From contig QUKC01000003.1 in the NCBI GenBank assembly GCA_003481005.1, positions 62,001 through 126,000 of the forward strand: 64,000 nt of DNA, written 5' to 3'. Positions 58,927 through 64,000 of this stretch are shown here, piece after piece (within the stretch, counting starts at the first letter, position 1; each line of letters starts with the position of its first letter). Origin of the DNA: Firmicutes bacterium TM09-10. Its GTDB lineage: Bacteria; Bacillota; Clostridia; Lachnospirales; Lachnospiraceae. The notes beneath the pieces were generated by a model, which saw nothing but the letters and a program-made list of their open reading frames with translations, searched no databases and was not told the origin of the DNA. The position numbers and the translations under genes are program-made.

Positions 58927-59000
58927 TTTAATTTACCTCCGTTTTAAATTATTGTTTTGTCAGCCGCATCTGCGGCTCAGTTTCTTTTTCGGAAAAAAGA

Positions 59001-59534
59001 TTATTCTGCAGCGGGTGCTTCTTCTGCAGGTGCTGCTTCGCAGTTTGCTGCGCCGCCTTTCTCTGCGATCTGATTCAGAACGCGAGCCATGTTGGTGATA
59101 GGGGACTGCATGCTGCCCAGCAATCTGGAAATAAGAGCTTCTCTTCCAGGGATCTTAGCGATCTCCATGATTCCTGCTGCATCGTATGCATTGCCTTCTA
59201 CAACGCCGCCCTTGATCTCCAGCTTTTCAGCTGTCTTAGCGAAATTAGCCAGCTCTCTTGCAGGAGCGGTTGCGTCAGTAGTAGAGATTGCGATTGCGCT
59301 GGGGCCTTCCAGATACGGAGCCAGTGCCTCGAAATCTGTTCCCTTGAACGCAAAGTTCATCATTGTGTTTTTGTACACCTTGTAAGTAACACCAGCTGCA
59401 CGAAGCTGCTTACGAAGTGCGGTATCCTGCTCAACGGTCAGACCACGGTAGTCTACCAGAACAACAGACTGCGCATCTTTCACTGCTTCAGCGATCTCTG
59501 CTACTACAGGTGCTTTCAGTTCAACTTTTGCCAT
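59001..59534 (-). CDS. rplJ: 50S ribosomal protein L10
   Basis: 177 residues from MAKVELKAPVVAEIAEAV with AAGGAGG upstream; earlier in-frame codons belong to the leader. Base of the L12 stalk; represses its own mRNA via the leader. Unusually no rplK-rplA-nusG-secE lie upstream: the next gene is an unrelated glycosidase. Confidence 0.97.
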   Translation of the reverse strand: MAKVELKAPVVAEIAEAVKDAQSVVLVDYRGLTVEQDTALRKQLRAAGVTYKVYKNTMMNFAFKGTDFEALAPYLEGPSAIAISTTDATAPARELANFAKTAEKLEIKGGVVEGNAYDAAGIMEIAKIPGREALISRLLGSMQSPITNMARVLNQIAEKGGAANCEAAPAEEAPAAE

Positions 59535-59707
59535 TTTCTTACCTCCTTTTAGATTCTTCTGCCGAATAAAAGAAGTTGTTCGTACAAAAAACCTCTCTAT
59601 CCAAAGACAGAGAGGGAAATTCATCACATTTCTTTCACTCCTCGGCAGGCGCTTCTTCTTACACCGGTTATCCGGTACCTGCTGTCTTCGGCACGGTCTC
59701 AACGACC
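59535..59707 (-). ncRNA. L10 leader
   Basis: About 170-nt 5' UTR of rplJL. Contains AGCAGGTACCGG...AAGCGCCTGCCGAGG, the kink-turn-type arrangement of Firmicute L10 leaders, followed by an intrinsic terminator. Fits L10-mediated attenuation. Confidence 0.8.
59586..59615 (-). terminator. Attenuator terminator in L10 leader
   Basis: CCTCTCTGTC and GATAGAGAGG pair (59615-59592) with a TTTG loop and TTTTTT follows on the minus strand. Confidence 0.9.
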
Positions 59708-59713
59708 TTGTTT

Positions 59714-59743
59714 ACATTAGCATAAAAAGGAAGGGGTTGTCAA
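59714..59743 (-). promoter_or_regulatory. Promoter of rplJL
   Basis: TTGACA (59743-59738), 18-base spacer, TAATGT (59719-59714) on the minus strand. Confidence 0.8.
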
Positions 59744-59764
59744 GGAGTTTTTCTATTTTTTATT

Positions 59765-59921
59765 ACAGTTCACTCGTACCGTTTGTAGGCAGATTTCATG
59801 CTCGCATGGAAATCTGCTTACAAAAAGGTACGAAGGGAGCGCCATTTTATGAGCAAAAATGAGCTGCGAAGCAGCGGAGAGCGTCGAAGACGCGCTTTTG
59901 CGAATGGCGCGGGTGAACTGT
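59765..59921. repeat. Composite palindromic element, copy B
   Basis: 157 bp bounded by ACAGTTCAC/GTGAACTGT. Module 1: TCGTACC...GGTACGA enclosing GCAGATTTCATGC and GCATGGAAATCTGC. Module 2: GCGCCATTTTATGAGCAAAA with GAGCTGCGAAGCAGCG and GCGTCGAAGACGC, closed by GCGAATGGCGC. Confidence 0.85.
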
Positions 59922-60073
59922 AACCTCGTGGAGCGTAGGGGCAGATTTCATGCTCGCATGAAAATCTGCCTACAAGGAGGTACGAAGGGAGCGCCATTTT
60001 ATGAGCAAAAATGAGCTGCGAAGCAGCGGAGAGCGTCGAAGACGCGCTTTTGCGAATGGCGCGGGTGAACTGT
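59922..60073. repeat. Composite element, tandem partial copy C
   Basis: Near-identical repeat of copy B with a 152-bp period, beginning after the shared GTGAACTGT and ending in another GTGAACTGT (60065-60073); its own left ACAGTTCAC end is missing. Module 2 is identical to that of copy B. Confidence 0.85.
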
Positions 60074-60108
60074 AACCTCCCGGAAGCTTCCCGCGGTAAA
60101 CTACTGTT

Positions 60109-61254
60109 TCACCGCATGTTCTTCGGCATCCACCCGTGGCTCCAGCAGCGGCACAGGTCCCAGCTGTCCAGGCTTGTTGTGTACATCGGTTCCTGTCTGT
60201 CGCGGTAGAGCTGGTAATTCCAGTAAAACGAGCCTGCTGCGTTGCAGTCGTCCCAGGTTTTTAACTGCATCCGCGCAACCCTCCGGTAGACCTTTTTACG
60301 CCATGCTTCGTCTTTTTCATAGGAAGATTTTCCATAGCGATCCGCCACGCGGTTACACAGGCACCATTCCCCCACCAGCACCGGCGTATAGCGTCCCGCC
60401 CGCTGGATCTGGCGTTCGTAAAAGCGTAAAAGAAGCTGATACGGCAGCAGATTATGTAAATGCAGAAAGCTGTCCAGCATCCACAGATAAACGTGAACAT
60501 CCAACATGACATTTTTCATACCGTTTTTTACAAAAAAATCTTTCCAGCGGCTCAGCCGGAACCCGTCATGAAACACGATCAGCTTCTCCGGATCCATGAC
60601 CGCCCGAAGTGTTTCATAGGCTTCTTTATAGAAGGTTTTCAGGAAACGCATGGGCACATGGCTGCTGCCGATTGCTTCTCCCTGATCGAGCGCCTGCTTC
60701 CGACTCGGCGCAAACAGATAGACTCGAAAGCTGATGGGCTCGTTAAGCACTTCGATGCCAAGCAACCCTTTCCGATGCCCGTAACGCTTCCCCAGCCGTT
60801 CTAACACATATAATACATAAGCGACCTCTTTCGGATTCCGGTGCCATTTGCAGACACCGGTGATGCCGCCGTTGTCATAGCTGTTCTGCCCGCCCGGCAC
60901 GGTATGCAGATCGATCAGCACCTTTAACCCATACTTTTCCGCATAGTCCATCGCCTGATCGACATATTCGATGCAGCCGGAATATGGTTTTCTGTCCCCG
61001 AACACGAAATATGGAACCGGCAGGCGCACCGCGTTAATGCCATGCGCAGCGATTTTTGCAAAATCCGCTTCTTCGATATAGGTATCCCTGTGTTTTTTCA
61101 TCAGCGGACGCAGCTTTTTTGCCGGAACCTTGCGGTTTAGCCAGACCTCGTCCTCCGCGCAGTTTTCCTCGAACAAAAACGGCTGCATCCATTTTTCCAG
61201 AACAAGCCAATTGCCAAGATTTACGCCAACGATTTTTTCCCGTTCCTCTGACAT
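60109..61254 (-). CDS. Glycoside hydrolase family 5 (glucanase-like)
   Basis: 381 residues. GVNLGNWLVLEKWM at the N-terminus resembles exo-1,3-beta-glucanases of GH5; acid/base Glu in IEVLNEPISF and nucleophile Glu in VGEWCLC are both present. No signal peptide, so it would act inside the cell, perhaps on imported oligosaccharides. 16 bp downstream of the bile salt hydrolase gene on the same strand. Exact specificity cannot be read. Confidence 0.9.
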   Translation of the reverse strand: MSEEREKIVGVNLGNWLVLEKWMQPFLFEENCAEDEVWLNRKVPAKKLRPLMKKHRDTYIEEADFAKIAAHGINAVRLPVPYFVFGDRKPYSGCIEYVDQAMDYAEKYGLKVLIDLHTVPGGQNSYDNGGITGVCKWHRNPKEVAYVLYVLERLGKRYGHRKGLLGIEVLNEPISFRVYLFAPSRKQALDQGEAIGSSHVPMRFLKTFYKEAYETLRAVMDPEKLIVFHDGFRLSRWKDFFVKNGMKNVMLDVHVYLWMLDSFLHLHNLLPYQLLLRFYERQIQRAGRYTPVLVGEWCLCNRVADRYGKSSYEKDEAWRKKVYRRVARMQLKTWDDCNAAGSFYWNYQLYRDRQEPMYTTSLDSWDLCRCWSHGWMPKNMR

Positions 61255-61270
61255 TGCTCTGCCTCCTGCG

Positions 61271-62242
61271 TCAGTTCTGACAGAAAATCTGCTCCTCCGT
61301 AACCGGCTTGTAGCAGCTCAGTGTCTTGCTGTCCAGATCGGTTCTATGCATGTCTACTGCGCTGATCTGGTGGTTGTCATAGGTTGTATAATAGTAAATC
61401 CCTTTGGAAGCGTTGCAGCAGGATGTGTAAATCGTGATCTCATACTTTCCCTCCGCCACCTCGCAGCAGCCTCTCTGCTGATCAACCGAGCCCAGAATGT
61501 GGAAAAACTGGCTGACGCTTTCTGTTTCAGAATCCCCTGAAACGGAATTGCATTTCACAAACGCCACGCGCGCAAATCTCGACTCCGAAGAGAGATCTCC
61601 CGGAAGCCCCATCGCACCCATTCCCCTGCTGTAGCTTGTAAACGGAATCTGACCGGAAAATCTGTGCTCCGGCTGCTTCGGAGATAATCCTGCATAGTTA
61701 TTTAACTGGAACATCTGCATCGGAAAGGGTGGGTTATTCGTCAAAACTCCTGCCGGATTGTCATAGACCTGCAGCCCGTCCTTCGTGCATTCCAGCGTTA
61801 TCGCCCCACTTGCATCCGCAATGATCCAGTGCAGCTGTGCAGCAGGAAAATCTCCAAAGGGCGTTCCGACCAGATTCATCTTTGCAAGCAGTTTTCTGAC
61901 CTCTTGCAGATTGGCACACTGTCCAAGCACCCATGGAATCAGCTCGTACTGCGCCACATTTTCTCGTCCTTCTTCCACTTTCTGATACACTGCGTTGCCG
62001 ACAAAATTCAATCCTGCCATGCCGACACCCTTTTCATTGACCGCATCATAGTACAGCGGATATCCATCCGCCACATGTGCCATACCGATCATCCCATAAT
62101 GCGCATCGCATTTTCCCATATGGCAAAAATCCAACGGAAATCTGCGCGGTGTTACCACAATCTCGTCTCCATAAGAAAACTCATAATCCAGCGTCCTGCC
62201 GAAATAAAAGTCTTTTGTCTGATACGTTGCTGCTGTACACAT
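61271..62242 (-). CDS. bsh: Choloylglycine hydrolase (bile salt hydrolase)
   Basis: 323-residue Ntn hydrolase that splits glycine or taurine from conjugated bile acids. Nucleophile Cys2 directly after the start Met, Arg16, Asp19, Asn79 (GLNF), the TNNPPF loop (Asn169-170) and the SRFARVAF arginine are all present, the full catalytic set. No signal peptide, as usual. Penicillin V acylase is the alternative within the family. Followed 16 bp later by GH5, 7 bp after a CapA-like gene. Confidence 0.92.
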   Translation of the reverse strand: MCTAATYQTKDFYFGRTLDYEFSYGDEIVVTPRRFPLDFCHMGKCDAHYGMIGMAHVADGYPLYYDAVNEKGVGMAGLNFVGNAVYQKVEEGRENVAQYELIPWVLGQCANLQEVRKLLAKMNLVGTPFGDFPAAQLHWIIADASGAITLECTKDGLQVYDNPAGVLTNNPPFPMQMFQLNNYAGLSPKQPEHRFSGQIPFTSYSRGMGAMGLPGDLSSESRFARVAFVKCNSVSGDSETESVSQFFHILGSVDQQRGCCEVAEGKYEITIYTSCCNASKGIYYYTTYDNHQISAVDMHRTDLDSKTLSCYKPVTEEQIFCQN

Positions 62243-62249
62243 AATTTTC

Positions 62250-63509
62250 TCATCCTTTCTTTGTCACAAATCCGTCCCCATCGATCGTTACGTCCGGAGA
62301 AATCTTTCTCATATAGGAAAGCACGCGCTCCTTTTCCGTCCCGTGCAGCATCGTTACGCTGCAGTCCTGCTGTCTGCCCGGAATAAACTGCAGGCTCTTA
62401 AAGCCATTTGCATCCAGCGTCAGCTTTACCAGACAGGTATCCTGTGCTTTGGAGTTAAACAGAAAGTTTCCAAGACTGTACATCACCGGTGTATCCTCAC
62501 AGTAGCCGAACTGCTGCAGTACATGCGGATGATCTCCAATGATCAGATCTGCACCGGCATTCGAAATTTTGACCGCCTGATCCTTCTGTGCCCAATCCAG
62601 CTGATCCGTAGCTTCCGTTCCCCAATGAATATAAACGATCACATAGTCGCTGACCTGTTTTGCGTTTGCGACTACCTCTAACAGTTTGTCCACATTCCAG
62701 CAGCGAAATACACCCGGACTGTTCTGCGTCGCTTCCTTTGTATCCGGATTCTCTGTCCGCTCGATCTGCGTTGCAGCAACAAATGCAATCTTCTGGTCAT
62801 TTACAATAAAATAAACCGGCTGGATGGCTTCTTCCAGATTGCGCCCCGCGCCGACATAAGGCATTCCGATTCCATTTAAGGTATCCAGCGTATCCAACAG
62901 GGCGGTTTTTCCATAATCATAGGCATGGTTGTTTGCCAGAGACACAATATCCGCGCCCATATCCAGCAGATAGGATGCATATTCCGGCTTGGCACGGAAG
63001 GTGAATTTCTTGTTTTCCGTCGGAGTTCCACGGTCGCTGTAGGGAAACTCGTTATTTACCATAAAAATGTCTGCGCTGCGCATCACATCCAGCATTTCCT
63101 GCGAAATACTGCCCTCAATGCCCCTGCCGCGCTGGTTCATTTTTACTTTGACCGCATAATGGTCGTCAAACAAAATATCCCCTGCAAACACAATCGTGGT
63201 TTCATTCGGGCTTGCCGCCGTTTTTGCGTAAATATTCTGCTGTCGACACAACGCCTCATCCGCAAGCAGCGCGTCGTATTTCCCTACGGGCTTTGCCGAC
63301 TGTGCACTCGCCAAAACGCTTTCCGCCGCCTGGACATCTTCCACAAGGTTCGCCAGCTGGCTTTCCAGCTTCACCGCGACAAGTTGCGGGCTTCCCACAG
63401 ACCAGATCATGCTGCAGCCCAAAACCACGCTTCCGAGCGCAATCGTCAAAATCAGCGTAATCAGAAAAATATGACTTCCATGTCTTTTTCTTCGTCTTTT
63501 TTCGATCAT
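62250..63509 (-). CDS. CapA family metallophosphatase-like protein
   Basis: 419 residues: cytoplasmic basic start, one membrane helix (about 15-37), a coiled linker (about 45-75) and a PGA_cap domain (about 105-400) with DILFDDH, NNEFPYSD, LANNHAYDYG, IHWGTE and GDHPHVLQ metal-ligand motifs. Anchored outside the membrane. Name comes from poly-gamma-glutamate capsule synthesis, but no capBC genes are near, so the substrate is unknown. Confidence 0.9.
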   Translation of the reverse strand: MIEKRRRKRHGSHIFLITLILTIALGSVVLGCSMIWSVGSPQLVAVKLESQLANLVEDVQAAESVLASAQSAKPVGKYDALLADEALCRQQNIYAKTAASPNETTIVFAGDILFDDHYAVKVKMNQRGRGIEGSISQEMLDVMRSADIFMVNNEFPYSDRGTPTENKKFTFRAKPEYASYLLDMGADIVSLANNHAYDYGKTALLDTLDTLNGIGMPYVGAGRNLEEAIQPVYFIVNDQKIAFVAATQIERTENPDTKEATQNSPGVFRCWNVDKLLEVVANAKQVSDYVIVYIHWGTEATDQLDWAQKDQAVKISNAGADLIIGDHPHVLQQFGYCEDTPVMYSLGNFLFNSKAQDTCLVKLTLDANGFKSLQFIPGRQQDCSVTMLHGTEKERVLSYMRKISPDVTIDGDGFVTKKG

Positions 63510-63535
63510 AGCTCCTCACTTTTCCTGTAAACATT

Positions 63536-64000
63536 TTACTGCAGCAACTGCCAGATCATGATTCCAATCCAGAACGCGCCATACAGTAAGATTCCGGGAT
63601 TTCCAATCATGACCGCCACTTTCTTTTTGCCTAAAGAAGCAACTTTCTCTGCCGGTGCGCAGCATACAAACTTTTTGCGGTTCAGCCACATCAGAATCAG
63701 TCCGGCTCCTGCCATCATCAGAATCAGGGACGCATAAGAGCCGAAAATGAACATTCCGACCATTCCGTTCCCCAGATCCCCCAGAACCGTCAGATTCCTT
63801 GTATTTAAAAATTCCGTCAGTGTTTCCATCGTATCCATATAGCCCGTCACCCGAAGCATCCACGTGCCGAGGGAAGAGCCGATAAAATTTATCGCCATAT
63901 GGAGTCCGATGGTATATCCCAGTTTTCCGGTTTTTACATAAATAAATCCCAAAAACAGACCGAGCAGGAACGCATAGGAAAACTGATTCAAATTTCCATG
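63536..64000 (-). CDS. CPBP intramembrane protease (partial, C-terminal part)
   Basis: The frame stays open to the right edge (reading HGNLNQFSYAFLLGLFLGFI at 64000), so this is the C-terminal about 155 residues only; an internal TTG near 63991 is not the start. HGNLNQ is ABI motif 2 and GLHMAINF motif 3 of the CPBP (CAAX protease and bacteriocin processing) family. The EExxxR motif lies outside the window. Last about 90 residues hold two more membrane helices. Confidence 0.85.
   Translation of the reverse strand, partial: HGNLNQFSYAFLLGLFLGFIYVKTGKLGYTIGLHMAINFIGSSLGTWMLRVTGYMDTMETLTEFLNTRNLTVLGDLGNGMVGMFIFGSYASLILMMAGAGLILMWLNRKKFVCCAPAEKVASLGKKKVAVMIGNPGILLYGAFWIGIMIWQLLQ

Overview
The window looks like a chromosome segment of an anaerobic gut Firmicute, most likely a Lachnospiraceae (Clostridia). 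This rests on the low-GC Gram-positive order of the S10-spc-alpha ribosomal genes, an ECF transporter module and truA next to rplM-rpsI, GGAGG-type ribosome binding sites, a four-cysteine S14 (type Z), a long-insert L17, class III (oxygen-sensitive) ribonucleotide reductase and an intact bile salt hydrolase signature. The species cannot be read from the sequence alone.

Layout. 1-3.0 kb: TetR regulator and a heterodimeric ABC exporter (minus, cut by the left edge). 3.2-7.9 kb: a plus-strand, visibly GC-richer zinc operon: Fur-type regulator, 98-aa Cys/His membrane protein, a zinc lipoprotein with a ZinT domain nested inside a ZnuA fold, ATPase, permease and an accessory lipoprotein. 7.9-10.2 kb: accessory patch with a frameshifted macro-domain pseudogene, a winged-helix regulator and a likely mobile-element scar. 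10.2-14.6 kb: rpsI, rplM, truA, ecfT-ecfA2-ecfA1 (minus). 14.9-16.3 kb: a MATE exporter in the opposite direction. 16.4-33.4 kb: 32 translation genes on the minus strand in two transcription units, S10-spc (rpsJ to infA, promoter at 33.7 kb, terminator at 20.4 kb) and alpha (rpmJ to rplQ, promoter at 20.3 kb). 34-43 kb: mixed genes (CBM9-like protein, split chromate transporter with LysR regulator, SAM methyltransferase, DUF2752 protein with a Crp-type regulator, nrdD-nrdG, HD protein). 43.3-59.7 kb (minus): aspS, tuf, fusA, rpsG, rpsL, rpoC, rpoB, rplL, rplJ with recognisable promoters, terminators and an L10 leader. 60-64 kb: GH5 glucanase-like enzyme, bile salt hydrolase, CapA-like protein and a CPBP protease cut by the right edge.

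The translation and transcription core is ordinary. Less ordinary are two families of intergenic repeats: a 35-bp palindrome with arms ACAATAGAATGC/GCATTCTATTGT (six full copies, one half copy) and a composite element of about 155 bp bounded by ACAGTTCAC/GTGAACTGT (two complete copies, one tandem partial, two deletion derivatives). They lie mainly next to 3' ends of genes and physically combine with one another. Other items worth a second look are the nested ZnuA/ZinT architecture and its accessory proteins, a palindrome centred on the -10 box of tuf, and large structured spacers inside the ribosomal operons.
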